64,000 bases of DNA from an uncultured Oscillospiraceae bacterium (GCA_900539695.1 UQDG01000014.1:1-64000), one strand, 5' to 3'. Counted from the first letter of the stretch, positions 33,293 to 42,346 are shown. A program made the numbers and translations. Notes: generated from the letters alone by a model not told the origin.

Positions 33293-34522
33293 TTATCCCT
33301 GCACCAGCACCACACTTACATCATTTACATTGGTGCCGGTGGGGCCGGTGACCAGCAGCCCGCCCACTGCCTGCAAGGCGTGGTAGGCGTCGTTATCTGC
33401 CAGCACGGCAGGCACAGTTAGGCCGTAGGCGGTCAGGGCGGCATCCGTATCGCCGTCCGTGTAGCCGCCCGCCGCATCGGTGGGGCCGTCGGTGCCGTCA
33501 CTGCCCACCGAGAAAACGCAGGCATTCAGCCCTGCCAGCGCAGGGGCGGCGGCCAGCGCCAATTCCTGGTTGCGACCGCCCAGGCCGTGGCCCGTCAGGT
33601 GTACCACGGTCTCGCCGCCCGCCAGAAAGGCCAGCTTTTGCCCCTGCCCGGCGTGGCTTTGGGCGATGCTGCCCAAAAAACGCCCTGCCTCCCGGGCTTC
33701 GCAGTTCAGCCGGTCGGTCAGCAGCACGGGGGTGTAGCCCGCTTTGCGGCAGGCATCCGCCGCAGCGGCGCACAGTTCCCGCACGCTGCCGGTGATTTTG
33801 GTGGTCACATTGTCCAGCGCTTTGGGTGTTTCCTGCTCCAGAAGCGCCGCAGCCGCCGGGGAAAGCTTTAACCCATACCGTGCGGCGATAGCCTTGGCCT
33901 CGGCGCAGGTGGAGCTGTCCGGGCAGGCGGGGCCGCTGGCGATCATATCCAGCGGGTCGCCCAAAATATCGCTGAGCACGATGCTGTACACCTGCGCAGG
34001 GGCGCAGGCCAGCGCGAACCGTCCGCCCTTGACGCCGGACAGGCGCTTGCGGATGGTGTTCATCTCCACAATATCCGCGCCGCTGGCCAGCAGCTGGGAC
34101 GTGATGTCCTGCAATTCCGCGCCAGGGATCAGCGGCTTTTCCAATAGGGCACTGCCGCCGCCGGAGAGCAAAAACAGCACAGCATCCTGCGCGGTCAGCC
34201 CATGCACCAGCGCCAGCGCCTTTTCGGTAGCGGCAAAGCCTGCTTCGTCGGGCACCGGGTGGGCGGCTTCATAGCAGGTCACGCCGGGAATCTCGCCTTT
34301 CAAGTGGCCGTATTTGGTAATGACCACGCCGCCGGCCGGCCGGCCCAGCACTTCTACGGCGGCATGGGCCATCTGCCAGGCGGCCTTGCCCGCGGCTGCC
34401 AAAAACACCCGCCCCGCCGGGGCAAAGCCCTGCAATGCGCGGCGCACCGCTTCATCCGGCAGCACGGCGTGAATGCTGGCAGTTACAATCGTTTCAGCTT
34501 GGGCACGCAGGGTGGTATTCAT
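33293..34522 (-). CDS. Glycerate 2-kinase (GckA/TtuD, MOFRL family)
   Basis: 409 residues. The N-terminal DUF4147 domain is seen in VFLAAAGKAAWQMAHAAVEVLG and LLSGGGSALLEKPL, and the C-terminal MOFRL domain in FSVGSDGTDGPTDAAGG. This family phosphorylates glycerate at C2 with ATP and feeds it into glycolysis. The adjacent glycerol/hydroxy-acid oxidising set at 29-33 kb makes a connected glycerate or glycerol pathway possible. Length and motifs are intact. Confidence 0.9.
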   Translation of the reverse strand: MNTTLRAQAETIVTASIHAVLPDEAVRRALQGFAPAGRVFLAAAGKAAWQMAHAAVEVLGRPAGGVVITKYGHLKGEIPGVTCYEAAHPVPDEAGFAATEKALALVHGLTAQDAVLFLLSGGGSALLEKPLIPGAELQDITSQLLASGADIVEMNTIRKRLSGVKGGRFALACAPAQVYSIVLSDILGDPLDMIASGPACPDSSTCAEAKAIAARYGLKLSPAAAALLEQETPKALDNVTTKITGSVRELCAAAADACRKAGYTPVLLTDRLNCEAREAGRFLGSIAQSHAGQGQKLAFLAGGETVVHLTGHGLGGRNQELALAAAPALAGLNACVFSVGSDGTDGPTDAAGGYTDGDTDAALTAYGLTVPAVLADNDAYHALQAVGGLLVTGPTGTNVNDVSVVLVQG

Positions 34523-34537
34523 GGCAAAGACTCCTTT

Positions 34538-35077
34538 TTATAAAAGTCCGGCGGCGGTCATGGTACGCACAAACCCGTCCCGGGCGGCACCCGCCGGGGT
34601 AGTCAGCGTGTAGCCGACCCGTCCGGGATTATTATACAGCAATACCGGTGTATCGGGAATCCTCCCGGCAATGGTTTTAAAGTGGAGAAACAGCTCATCG
34701 TGGGTCGGCTTCAAGAACATGGGCTGCAGCACGCTGACCGCCGCCGTGCCGTTTGCCATGGCCATTTTGGCCAGGCGGCAGCACTTTTTGGCGTTGATGG
34801 CCCCGATGCCGAAGTAGACCGGCACACGCCCGGCGGTCCGGTCCACTATGATGCGCAGGCCGTGCTCCATCTCATCCTCCTCCAGCATGTAGAACTCGCC
34901 GTTGGAGCCAAAGGTCAGGATGCCGGTGACGCCGCCCACGATGACGTAATCCACCTGGGCACGCTGTTTTTCTTCATCAATCTTCTCGTCCTCATCCACA
35001 ATGGTCAGGATCGGGACGACGACGCCCTTGACGAATCGGCGTTCATAGCGGTTCCCTCTTTTCAGCGGCCCAGCGTT
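34538..35077 (-). pseudogene. Internally deleted dihydrodipicolinate synthase-family gene
   Basis: On the minus strand an open frame without a usable ATG at its head reads RFVKGVVVPILTIVDEDEKID, then GGVTGILTFGSNGEFYMLE and PVLLYNNPGRVGYTLTTPAG. It then jumps to a short tail (GFVRTMTAAGLL) and stops. That is the first 150 or so residues of the DapA/N-acetylneuraminate lyase family (usually near 300) joined to what looks like its C-terminus. The Schiff-base lysine region is missing, so no aldolase activity is expected. It begins 16 bases upstream of the glycerate kinase gene, on the same strand. Confidence 0.75.
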
Positions 35078-35165
35078 TCAGCCCGGGTGCGGACTACACC
35101 AGCGCCGCCTGCAGGCCGCGGGCCTAAATCAGCTCGCAGCCATCATTTTGTAACCTTATCGCGCG

Positions 35166-35194
35166 TTGACAAGCTGCGTCGGTATGGGTATACT
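35166..35194 (+). promoter_or_regulatory. Consensus promoter before a truncated gene
   Basis: TTGACA (35166-35171), 17 bases, TATACT (35189-35194). It stands only 20 bases before the ATG of the truncated oxidoreductase at 35214 and must have belonged to a different or longer gene. Confidence 0.7.
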
Positions 35195-35213
35195 CGATAC
35201 AGAAAGGTGATAG

Positions 35214-35693
35214 ATGGACGTGGCCCGTACCGCCCTGCGCAAGGGCGTGCGCCATGTCAGCGTGTTCTGCCGCCGCTACCAGACCGCCGCCAGCGTGCGT
35301 GAGGTGGACTACGCCAAGGCCGACGGCGTGGAGTTCTACTACGGCATGCGCCCCACCCGCATTACCGACGACGGCGTTTACTACAAGAAAGTGGAGATGG
35401 ACGAGGAAGGCAACATTACCTCCACCAGCGAGGAGCAGTTCTTCCCCTGCTCCAGCGTCATCATTGCCATCAGCCAGGGCGCGCAGAACCGCATCGTCAG
35501 CACCACCACCGGCCTGGAGATGAGCAGCCACGGTCTGCTTGCCACCGACGAGCACGGCCACACCACCCGTGAGGGGATTTTTGCCAGCGGTGATGTGGTG
35601 CTGGGCGCACGGACCGTTGTGGAGGCTGTTAAATACTCTAAGCAGGTTGCCGAAGAAATGGATGAATATTTGACGAAACGCCGCGAGAAATAA
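35214..35693 (+). pseudogene. C-terminal fragment of a glutamate synthase beta-type oxidoreductase
   Basis: 159 residues starting MDVARTALRKGVRHVSVFCRR, which in the intact family follows GGGNVA in the middle of the second Rossmann fold, and ending with the family C-terminus (EGIFASGDVVLGARTVVEAV). The Fe-S domain, the FAD domain and the start of the NAD(P) domain, some 250-300 residues, are gone. An in-frame stop directly precedes the ATG. AGAAAGGTGA before the ATG and the strong promoter at 35166 mean it may be expressed, but as a fragment. Confidence 0.8.
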
Positions 35694-35845
35694 TTTTTTG
35701 TTTGCGCTTTCGGTGTTCCGCCGCCCTGCGGCAGACACCTCGATATGAGGTGGTCGAATGGGCCAAAATGCTCTACGGTTTATCCTCAATACGACATTAC
35801 AAAGGGGCGATGCAGTTCTCCGGCATCGCCCTTTTGTGTTGTGTT

Positions 35846-35890
35846 ATATGGAAAGTTTCTTTGCCTACTTTCTTTTCCAAAGAAAGTAGG
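35846..35890 (-). repeat. CTACTTTC hairpin repeat, copy 2
   Basis: On the minus strand CTACTTTCTTTGG-AAAAGAAAGTAG then GCAAAGAAACTTTCCATAT. It begins directly at the stop codon of the aspartate dehydrogenase gene, in the gene's sense. Confidence 0.85.
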
Positions 35891-36685
35891 TCAAAACAGC
35901 ACCACAGGGCTGGCGAGGTTTTGCAGAAGGGAGACGATGCTCCAGCCGGCGATCTCGGCGGTGCGGCTGTAGACGTCGGAGGTCACTTTCAGGCCGTCGG
36001 TCTCCATGGTGATGCAGTGGTCGTCACCGGCAAAGCCTTCCACGCTGGTAATTTTTGCACCCATGGCGTCGGGGCCGATGCTGGCCAGGGCGGCGGCGAC
36101 CGCCACGTTCACCTTCGTGGGCAATACCTGGATGGCCTCGGCAGCGGTGCCGGCCAGCACCGTCCTTTCTGGCGTGGTCATCAGCTCTTCGGTGAACAGC
36201 GGCGTGTTTTTCAGTGACGCCGGGCCTTTGTGGGTGTGGATCTCGGCGGTGATGGGCTGGTTCTTCGCCTTGGCCATCAGGGCCACCGTGTGCAGCACAT
36301 CAAAGCCGCCCACTGCGCCGTGGGGCAGGTAGATGCGCCCGCCGTGGGCCTTGGCCGCGGCGCAGGCCTTGGCGTAAAAATCGGCATCCGCAAAAGCGCC
36401 GATGCTGATGGGGATAAAGCCCAGCCCGGCTTCCAGCACCGGCAGGCAGCTTTCTTTGGCCACCTGCACGGCAGCGGTCTCCACCACGTAATCCGGTTTC
36501 TGGGCCAGCACCTCGTCCAAGGTGACGCAGGCCGCGCCGCCCGCTTTGGCGCACAGGGCCTCGGCGTCCGGCAGCTTGCGGCTCATCGCTGCACAGAGGG
36601 TATAATCCGGCAGCAGGCCGCTGGCAATGGCATCGGCCACGATGCTGCCCAGCTGGCCGCAGCCCAAAATCGCAATTTTCTTCAT
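35891..36685 (-). CDS. nadX: Aspartate dehydrogenase (DUF108 family)
   Basis: 264 residues. Rossmann start IAILGCGQLGSIVADAI, the conserved IYLPHGAVGGFDVL and the late block VNVAVAAALASIG identify the NadX/L-aspartate dehydrogenase family, which makes iminoaspartate for NAD synthesis or deaminates aspartate. The ATG at 36685 has AAGGAG upstream. No quinolinate synthase or phosphoribosyltransferase gene adjoins it, so the pathway role is open. Confidence 0.88.
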   Translation of the reverse strand: MKKIAILGCGQLGSIVADAIASGLLPDYTLCAAMSRKLPDAEALCAKAGGAACVTLDEVLAQKPDYVVETAAVQVAKESCLPVLEAGLGFIPISIGAFADADFYAKACAAAKAHGGRIYLPHGAVGGFDVLHTVALMAKAKNQPITAEIHTHKGPASLKNTPLFTEELMTTPERTVLAGTAAEAIQVLPTKVNVAVAAALASIGPDAMGAKITSVEGFAGDDHCITMETDGLKVTSDVYSRTAEIAGWSIVSLLQNLASPVVLF

Positions 36686-36742
36686 AGGGGCACACTCCTT
36701 CTTGCTTGTTGCGCCCATTGTAGCATACGGTGCGCAAAAAGA

Positions 36743-36772
36743 AAACCGGGACGCGGCAAAACGTCCCGGTTT
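36743..36772 (-). terminator. Terminator of the nagBA operon
   Basis: AAACCGGGACG (36743-36753) pairs with CGTCCCGGTTT (36762-36772); on the minus strand it is followed by TCTTTTTG. Confidence 0.85.
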
Positions 36773-36795
36773 ATTTTTTGCGGCTTTTACAGCGG

Positions 36796-37920
36796 TTACA
36801 GAATCTGGCCGTGGCGCACCACTGTCTGGATGTTCAGCTGGTCGTCCACCAGTACCACGTTGCCCCAGCGGCCTGCTTCCAGGCTACCATAGTCGGCATC
36901 GACACCGATGCTGCGGGCGGGGTTGAGGGTGGCGGCGCGGACGGCGCTTTCCAGCGGCACGCCCATCTCCTGCACCGCACGCTTCATGCAGTCAAACAGG
37001 CAGGTGGCGCTGCCGGCGATGGTGCCCTCCTGCTCGGTCAGGGTGGCGCGGCGGCCGTGCACGGTGACGGCCTGACCACCCAGGCTGTACTGGCCGTCGG
37101 GCAGACCACAGGCCATCATGCTATCAGCAATCAGAATCACGTGGTCGTCGCCGAAGGTGTTGAAGGTAAAGCGCACCACGGCGGGGTGGATGTGCACGTT
37201 GTCGGTGATCAGCTCGACCTCGGCACCCTCCTCCAGCGCGGCGATAATGGGGCCGGGGGCGCGGTGGGTGATGCCCGGCATGGCGTTGTACAGGTGGGTC
37301 ATGTGGGTGGCACCGGCGGCAAAGGCTTCTTTGGCGGTGTCATAGTCGGTGCAGGTGTGGGCAATGGAAATACGCACCTCATCGTGACATTCCTTGATGA
37401 AGTCCATGTTGCCCGGCTCCTCGGGGGCGACGTCCACCAGCTTGATCAGCCCACCGCTGCGGGCCTGCAGTCGGCGGAACATATCGGCGTTGGCGGCCAT
37501 CACGTACTTGGGGTTCTGGGCGCCCACCTTTTTGGGGCTGATGTAGGGACCTTCCATGTTGATGCCGACCAGATCCGCGCCGTGCTCATTTTTATGGGCC
37601 ACAGCCACATCCATGATGCCGTTCAGGATCTCTTCGCTGAAGGTCATCGTGGCGGGGCAGATGGCCAGCACACCTTTGCTGGCCTCGAAATCGGCAATGG
37701 CCTGCAGACCTGCTTCGTCGGCATCGCAGAAGTCATGGCCGACAGCACCGTGGAAGTGGATGTCCACAAGGCCGGGCAGGGCGTAGCTGCCCTTGGCGTC
37801 CAGCACTTCCTCGTTCTCCTGCGGGGCGGCACCGAAGACGATGCGGCCATCGCGGATCACCAGGTCTTTTTCCACAAAACGGCAGCCATCCGTAAAAACT
37901 TTGGCATTTTTGATAATCAT
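36796..37920 (-). CDS. nagA: N-acetylglucosamine-6-phosphate deacetylase
   Basis: 374 residues. The amidohydrolase metal motif is DIHFHGAVGHD near residue 55, with later landmarks NMEGPYISPKK and THLYNAMPGITHRAPG; the catalytic Asp is in VILIADSM. It converts N-acetylglucosamine-6-phosphate to glucosamine-6-phosphate and acetate. It starts 19 bases after nagB in the same operon, with the PTS transporter gene upstream completing the pathway. Confidence 0.95.
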   Translation of the reverse strand: MIIKNAKVFTDGCRFVEKDLVIRDGRIVFGAAPQENEEVLDAKGSYALPGLVDIHFHGAVGHDFCDADEAGLQAIADFEASKGVLAICPATMTFSEEILNGIMDVAVAHKNEHGADLVGINMEGPYISPKKVGAQNPKYVMAANADMFRRLQARSGGLIKLVDVAPEEPGNMDFIKECHDEVRISIAHTCTDYDTAKEAFAAGATHMTHLYNAMPGITHRAPGPIIAALEEGAEVELITDNVHIHPAVVRFTFNTFGDDHVILIADSMMACGLPDGQYSLGGQAVTVHGRRATLTEQEGTIAGSATCLFDCMKRAVQEMGVPLESAVRAATLNPARSIGVDADYGSLEAGRWGNVVLVDDQLNIQTVVRHGQIL

Positions 37921-37939
37921 AACGGAAAACCTCCTGCCA

Positions 37940-38668
37940 TCAGATCAGGCTGAATGCTTCCTCATCGCCGACCAGGATAAAGTCGGGGTGCATCTGCAGG
38001 ATGCTGGCGGGCACTTCGGGAGTGACGGGGCCGAAGAAGGCTTTCTTCACGATTTCAGCCTTGCCCTTGCCGTTGACGACCATCAGCACCTTGCGGGCCT
38101 GCATGATGGTCTTGATGCCCATGGTGTAGGCCTGTTTGGGGACCAGGTCCTCGTTGCCGTCAAAGAAGCGCTTGTTGGCCTCGATGGTCTCGGGCTTCAG
38201 GTCGACGCAGTGGGTGCCCAGCTCGAAGGCCTCGCCCGGCTCGTTGAAACCGATGTGGCCGTCGTGGCCGATGCCCAGCAGCTGCAGGTCGACACCGCCG
38301 ACGCTCTTGATGACAGCGTCATAGCGGGCGCACTCGCCCTCGGCATCCATGTTGGTACCGTCGGGCAGGTTGATGGCTTCGGGGCGGATGTTGACCAGGT
38401 CGAACAGGTTGCGGTGCATGAAGCTCCAGTAGCTTTCGGGATGCTCCTTGGGCAGGCCGCGGTACTCGTCCAGGTTGACGCTGGTGACCTCGGAAAAGTC
38501 CAGGTCGCCCTTGTTGTACCACTCGACCAGCTGTTTATAGGTACCCACGGGGGTACCGCCGGTGGCCAGGCCCAGCACGCAGTTGGGTTTCATGATGACC
38601 TGAGCCGAGATGATGTTGGCAGCCTTGCGGGACATGTCATAGTAGTCTTTCGCGCGGATGATTTTCAT
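37940..38668 (-). CDS. nagB: Glucosamine-6-phosphate deaminase
   Basis: 242 residues, the normal size of the short NagB form. Motifs VLGLATGGTPVGTYKQL, NLDEYRGLP and GIGHDGHIGFNEPG, with catalytic Asp and His, are intact. It converts glucosamine-6-phosphate to fructose-6-phosphate and ammonia. It is the first gene of nagBA, behind an extended -10 promoter. Confidence 0.96.
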   Translation of the reverse strand: MKIIRAKDYYDMSRKAANIISAQVIMKPNCVLGLATGGTPVGTYKQLVEWYNKGDLDFSEVTSVNLDEYRGLPKEHPESYWSFMHRNLFDLVNIRPEAINLPDGTNMDAEGECARYDAVIKSVGGVDLQLLGIGHDGHIGFNEPGEAFELGTHCVDLKPETIEANKRFFDGNEDLVPKQAYTMGIKTIMQARKVLMVVNGKGKAEIVKKAFFGPVTPEVPASILQMHPDFILVGDEEAFSLI

Positions 38669-38728
38669 AGAGATTTCCTCCTAATTATTGGGGCGGGCCG
38701 GTGGGGCCGCCGTTTCTCCTTACCTTGT

Positions 38729-38734
38729 ATTATA
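38729..38734 (-). promoter_or_regulatory. Extended -10 promoter of nagBA
   Basis: Minus strand TGGTATAAT, with TATAAT at 38729-38734 and a TGn extension. No good -35 is seen at the right distance. Confidence 0.5.
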
Positions 38735-38829
38735 CCACAATACCGTTTTAGAAAAAGCAGATAAATGTGAATTTTATATCAAAATCCGAGCAATTTTGTG
38801 CAAGCTCCAGGCAACATTTCATAAAAAGC

Positions 38830-38860
38830 GCCGGGGGCAGGCGTTCAGCCCGCCCCCGGC
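38830..38860 (-). terminator. Terminator of the PTS EIICB gene
   Basis: GCCGGGGGC (38830-38838) pairs with GCCCCCGGC (38852-38860); on the minus strand the hairpin is followed by GCTTTTTATG. It separates the transporter gene from nagBA. Confidence 0.85.
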
Positions 38861-38931
38861 GGAAGATATGCGGTTTAGATAAAGGGAACCAGAACCTTTA
38901 CCAAGGGGCACTGTAAGCGATCACGCAAGGC

Positions 38932-40401
38932 TTACAGCATTTTCTTCAGTTCGTCGTACACAAACTGAACCTTGGGGCCGATAACGACCTGGCAGGCAGT
39001 CTTGCTGGGACGGATGACACCAGCGGCGCCAGCCTTCTTAACAGCCTTCTCATCAACGGCGGTGTGGTCCTTGATTTCGAAGCGCAGGCGGGTAGCGCAG
39101 TAGTCAACGTTGGCAACGTTGCCCTTGCCGCCGACAGCAGCCAGAACGCCCTTGGCGATGGCAGTGTAGTCGTTGTTGGCCAGGGTGATGTTGGCCTCAG
39201 CGGCTTCCTCGTCCTCGTCCTCACGGCCGGGGGTCTTCAGGTCGAACTTGGTGATGGCGAAACGGAACACCAGGTAGAACACGACGAAAGCAGCAATGCC
39301 CAGAGGAATGATCATCCAGGTGTTAGCATGTGCGGGCAGGCTGGCGGAGAAGACCAGGTCAGTAGCACCGGCGGAGAAGCAGAAGCCTGCGCGGAAGCCG
39401 GAGTAGTAGGTGATGATGGTGAAGATGCCGTACAGAGCGGCGTAGACGATGTACAGAGGGAAGCAGAGGAACATGAAGCCGAACTCGAAGGGCTCGGTAA
39501 CGCCGCAGACGAAAGCGCAGATAGCAGCGGAAACGACCAGGCCGATAGCAGCCTTCTTGTTCTTAGCAGTCTGGACCATGGCCAGAGCAGCACCGGCAAT
39601 ACCGAACATCATGCAGGGGAAGAAGCCGGACATGTACATACCGAGGCTCCAGCCCACATCAGCGGAGGTGTCGCCAGCCCAGTAGTGGCTCAGGTCGCCC
39701 AGGCCGATGGTATCAAACCAGAACACGTTGTTCAGGGCGTGATGCAGGCCGGTGGGGATCAGCAGACGGTTCAGGAAAGCGTAGATGCCGGCGCCAACGC
39801 CGTCCATCTTGGCAATGCCGTTGCCCAGAGCAACCAGAACGCCGAAGATGACAGGCCAGACGAACAGCAGAACGACAGAAACAACGATGGAAACAACGGC
39901 AGTCACGATAGCAACGCTGCGCTTGCCGCTGAAGAACGCCAGCCAGTCAGGCAGCTGGGTGTTCTTGAACTTGTTGTAGCAGGCAGCACCGATGATGGCG
40001 GCCAGGATACCGATGAAGGAGTTGCCGGCGATCTTGCTGAAAGCAATGTAATCGACAGAGCCTTCTTCCAGGGTACGGACAGCACCAACAACGCCGGGGC
40101 TGAGCAGCTGCTGCATCATCAGGAAGCTGACCAGGCCAGCCAGACCGGCCGTGCCGTCGTGGTCATCAGACAGACCCACAGCAGCGCCGATGGCGAACAG
40201 CCAAGCCATGTTGTCGATCAAAGCGCCACCGGCCTTGATCAGCAGGAAACCAACGGTGTACGCAGCACCGGAGGTAGCACCCTCAGCGCCCATAACGGCG
40301 GGAGCGAGTGCGTAACCAATGCCCATCAGGATACCACAGACGGGCAACGCAGCTACGGGAAGCATTAACGCTTTGCCGAGCTTTTGCAGATACTTCATCA
40401 T
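38932..40401 (-). CDS. nagE: PTS N-acetylglucosamine/glucose-type EIICB transporter
   Basis: 489 residues. Residues 1 to about 390 are the EIIC membrane domain of the glucose superfamily (start KLGKALMLPVAALPVCGILMGIG, substrate-loop landmark GVTEPFEFGFMFLCFP). The last 80 residues are an EIIB domain with the phosphorylation Cys in DYCATRLRFEI. There is no EIIA domain, so a separate EIIA protein must supply phosphate. The position next to nagBA points to N-acetylglucosamine import. The start at 40401 has GGAGG nine bases upstream. Confidence 0.92.
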   Translation of the reverse strand: MMKYLQKLGKALMLPVAALPVCGILMGIGYALAPAVMGAEGATSGAAYTVGFLLIKAGGALIDNMAWLFAIGAAVGLSDDHDGTAGLAGLVSFLMMQQLLSPGVVGAVRTLEEGSVDYIAFSKIAGNSFIGILAAIIGAACYNKFKNTQLPDWLAFFSGKRSVAIVTAVVSIVVSVVLLFVWPVIFGVLVALGNGIAKMDGVGAGIYAFLNRLLIPTGLHHALNNVFWFDTIGLGDLSHYWAGDTSADVGWSLGMYMSGFFPCMMFGIAGAALAMVQTAKNKKAAIGLVVSAAICAFVCGVTEPFEFGFMFLCFPLYIVYAALYGIFTIITYYSGFRAGFCFSAGATDLVFSASLPAHANTWMIIPLGIAAFVVFYLVFRFAITKFDLKTPGREDEDEEAAEANITLANNDYTAIAKGVLAAVGGKGNVANVDYCATRLRFEIKDHTAVDEKAVKKAGAAGVIRPSKTACQVVIGPKVQFVYDELKKML

Positions 40402-40706
40402 AAAAGCATTCCTCCAAAATATTTAAGTGGGGCTGATCTGGTTCCGCCAGCCGACCACTTTGTTAAATATATGTTAACACATTTTTACAAAAAAGAAAAC
40501 CCCTTTTGTTAAAATTGCCGAAAAGACGAAAAACTCACACCATATTTGGATAATTTGTTAACAAAGAGAGGATTATTGCCCAAAAATCGTAAGATATTTA
40601 ACTTTTTATTGCCGTATTCCCGCGGCTTGCGAAAATTTCTTTCGCTTTACAGCGACGAAGCGACGAAGAGAAAATTTCTTTAAAGCATTTTGCAGGGCCG
40701 CCGGGG
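40402..40706. promoter_or_regulatory. Upstream region of the PTS gene with palindromes
   Basis: A 305-base AT-rich spacer without a gene. It holds TGTTAAATATATGTTAACA (40461-40479, nearly palindromic) and the perfect palindrome TTTGTTAACAAA (40554-40565). Both carry the TGTTAA core and could bind a regulator of the nag genes. The segment GAAAATTTCTTT occurs twice, at about 40635 and 40670. I could not define a clear -35/-10 pair. Confidence 0.4.
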
Positions 40707-41141
40707 GTGTTGATGAGGGGGCAGGTTGCAATAAAGACGCGTGATTACTATAAGGTCCACGACTTTTTGACCGTAGGCGCCGCCGCGCCCCTGCAGGAGG
40801 CTGTCATCCCCGGCCTGCGCTTTGGCCGGGACTATTACGATGAACTGCTGAAAACCTACACCCACAAGCGGGATTTGTTTGTGCAGGGCCTGGATGCCAT
40901 CGGGCTGGAACACACCACGCCCCAGGGCGCGTACTACGTGCTGATGGACATTTCCCGCTACGGCTACAAGAGCGACCTGGAATTCTGCGAGATGCTGGCC
41001 CGGGATGTGGGCGTAGGCGCAGTGCCCGGCTCCAGCTTCTTCCGCGAGGATGTGAACCACTTGATCCGCTTCCATTTTGCGAAGAAGGATGAGACGCTGC
41101 ATGAGGCGCTGAATCGGTTGGAAAAGTTGAAGAAGTTGTAA
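40707..41141 (+). pseudogene. C-terminal fragment of a class I/II aminotransferase
   Basis: 144 residues, beginning at the level of YKVHDFLTVGAAAPLQEA, a stretch that in intact PLP-dependent aminotransferases lies around residue 250 of about 390, and running to the normal C-terminus (LIRFHFAKKDETLHEALNRLEKL). The PLP-binding lysine and the whole N-terminal domain are missing. There is no convincing ribosome binding site. I read it as the leftover of a deletion. Confidence 0.8.
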
Positions 41142-41146
41142 CACAA

Positions 41147-41175
41147 TTGCGTATCCTGCCGAACCATGGTACAAT
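41147..41175 (+). promoter_or_regulatory. Promoter of the PfkB-kinase gene
   Basis: TTGCGT (41147-41152), 17 bases, TACAAT (41170-41175), 37 bases before the ATG at 41213. Confidence 0.6.
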
Positions 41176-41212
41176 ATGGGCAATCTCTTGGTATAGGAAA
41201 GGACTTTTTCGT

Positions 41213-42145
41213 ATGGGTATCGTAGTCATCGGTGCGGTGTTTGTGGATATTAAAGGCTATCCGCTATCCACCTACATCCCGGGCGGGCGCAACGCCGGTC
41301 GGGTCGAGCAGGTCCACGGCGGCGTCTGCCGCAATGTGGCCGAGGATATTGCCAATGTGGAGCTGCGCCCCACTTTCGTCAGCCTGGTGGATGACACCGG
41401 CTCCGGCCAGGACGTTATCGACAAGCTGGCCAAACATAAGGTGAACACCAAATACATCGAGAAAGTGCCCGACGGCATGGGCACCTGGCTGGCCGTGTTT
41501 GACAACGACGGCGACGTCTGCGCCGCCATCTCCAAGCGGCCGGACACCACCCCGCTGACCAGGCTGCTGGAGGAAAAAGGCGACGAAATTTTTGCCAACT
41601 GCGACGGCATCGCCTTTGAACTGGATCTGGAAAAGGACACCGTCAAGCAGATTTTGCGCTGCGCCAAAAAGTACAACAAAAAGGTCTACGCCGCCATCTC
41701 CAACATGAGCATCGCCATGGAACGCCGCGCCTTTTTGCAGGAGATCGACTGCTTCGTCTGCAACCAGCAGGAGGCCGGGCTGCTCTTCTCCGACGAGTAC
41801 GACCACATGGCCCCCGAGGAGATGTGCCGCACGCTGGCCGCTAACGTACACAGCGCCAACATTCCCTGCATGGTGGTGACCATGGGCGGCGAGGGCGCTG
41901 TATATGCGCGATCCAACGGCGAAAGCGGCGTTGTGCCCGCCAAAAAGGTGGATGTCATCGACACCACCGGCGCGGGGGACGCCTTCTTCGCCGGTACGGT
42001 CATTGGCCTGACCTACGGCAAGACACTGCCGGAAGCCTGCGAGATCGGCAGCCGTTTGGCGGCCTCGGTCATATGCACGGCCGAGAATGTCTGCCCCCGG
42101 TTCCGCCCGCTGGAGTTTGGGCTGAACATCCCCGTGGTGGACTAA
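41213..42145 (+). CDS. PfkB-family carbohydrate kinase, possibly pseudouridine kinase
   Basis: 310 residues. The ribokinase fold is shown by the N-terminal VVIGAVFVDIKGYP, the GG element HGGVCRNVAEDIA and the C-terminal catalytic motif DTTGAGDAFFAGTV with the base Asp. The N-terminal substrate stretch (PGGRNAGRVEQVHGGVCRNVAE) resembles pseudouridine kinase PsuK more than ribokinase, but no psuG is adjacent. Start at ATG 41213 with GGAAAGGA upstream. The 172-bp mobile element lies 13 bases after its stop. Confidence 0.85.
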   Translation: MGIVVIGAVFVDIKGYPLSTYIPGGRNAGRVEQVHGGVCRNVAEDIANVELRPTFVSLVDDTGSGQDVIDKLAKHKVNTKYIEKVPDGMGTWLAVFDNDGDVCAAISKRPDTTPLTRLLEEKGDEIFANCDGIAFELDLEKDTVKQILRCAKKYNKKVYAAISNMSIAMERRAFLQEIDCFVCNQQEAGLLFSDEYDHMAPEEMCRTLAANVHSANIPCMVVTMGGEGAVYARSNGESGVVPAKKVDVIDTTGAGDAFFAGTVIGLTYGKTLPEACEIGSRLAASVICTAENVCPRFRPLEFGLNIPVVD

Positions 42146-42158
42146 AACTAAAATTTAA

Positions 42159-42330
42159 GGCAATACCGCATAATTCTAAGTGCCGATACGGCGAGCGAGG
42201 TGCGGCAGCTGCTAAGCCAAAAGCGCAGATAATACTTTGTGTATTATCGAGCATTTTGGCAACGCAGATGCCGTGCCGTAGCCGCCGGAGCGGTGCTTAA
42301 GCCGTCAGGCGGAAATTGTGCGGTGTTGCC
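42159..42330 (-). mobile_element. 172-bp MITE, copy 1 (inverted)
   Basis: Ends GGCAATACCGCATAATTC and, as reverse complement of the other end, GGCAACACCGCACAATTT are terminal inverted repeats of about 17 bp. It is flanked by TTAA on both sides (42155-42158 and 42331-42334), a 4-bp target duplication. The interior is palindromic, with GATAATAC and GTATTATC near its centre, and has no reading frame. It is identical in length to the copies at 52550 and 60287, with about two base differences from copy 2, and lies in the opposite orientation. Confidence 0.9.
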
Positions 42331-42346
42331 TTAATACAGCATAAGC

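Noticed and set aside
42150..42340. The 172-bp element read as a riboswitch or structured leader
   Set aside because: Identical copies with inverted ends and individual 4-bp duplications at three unrelated sites show it to be a transposable element.
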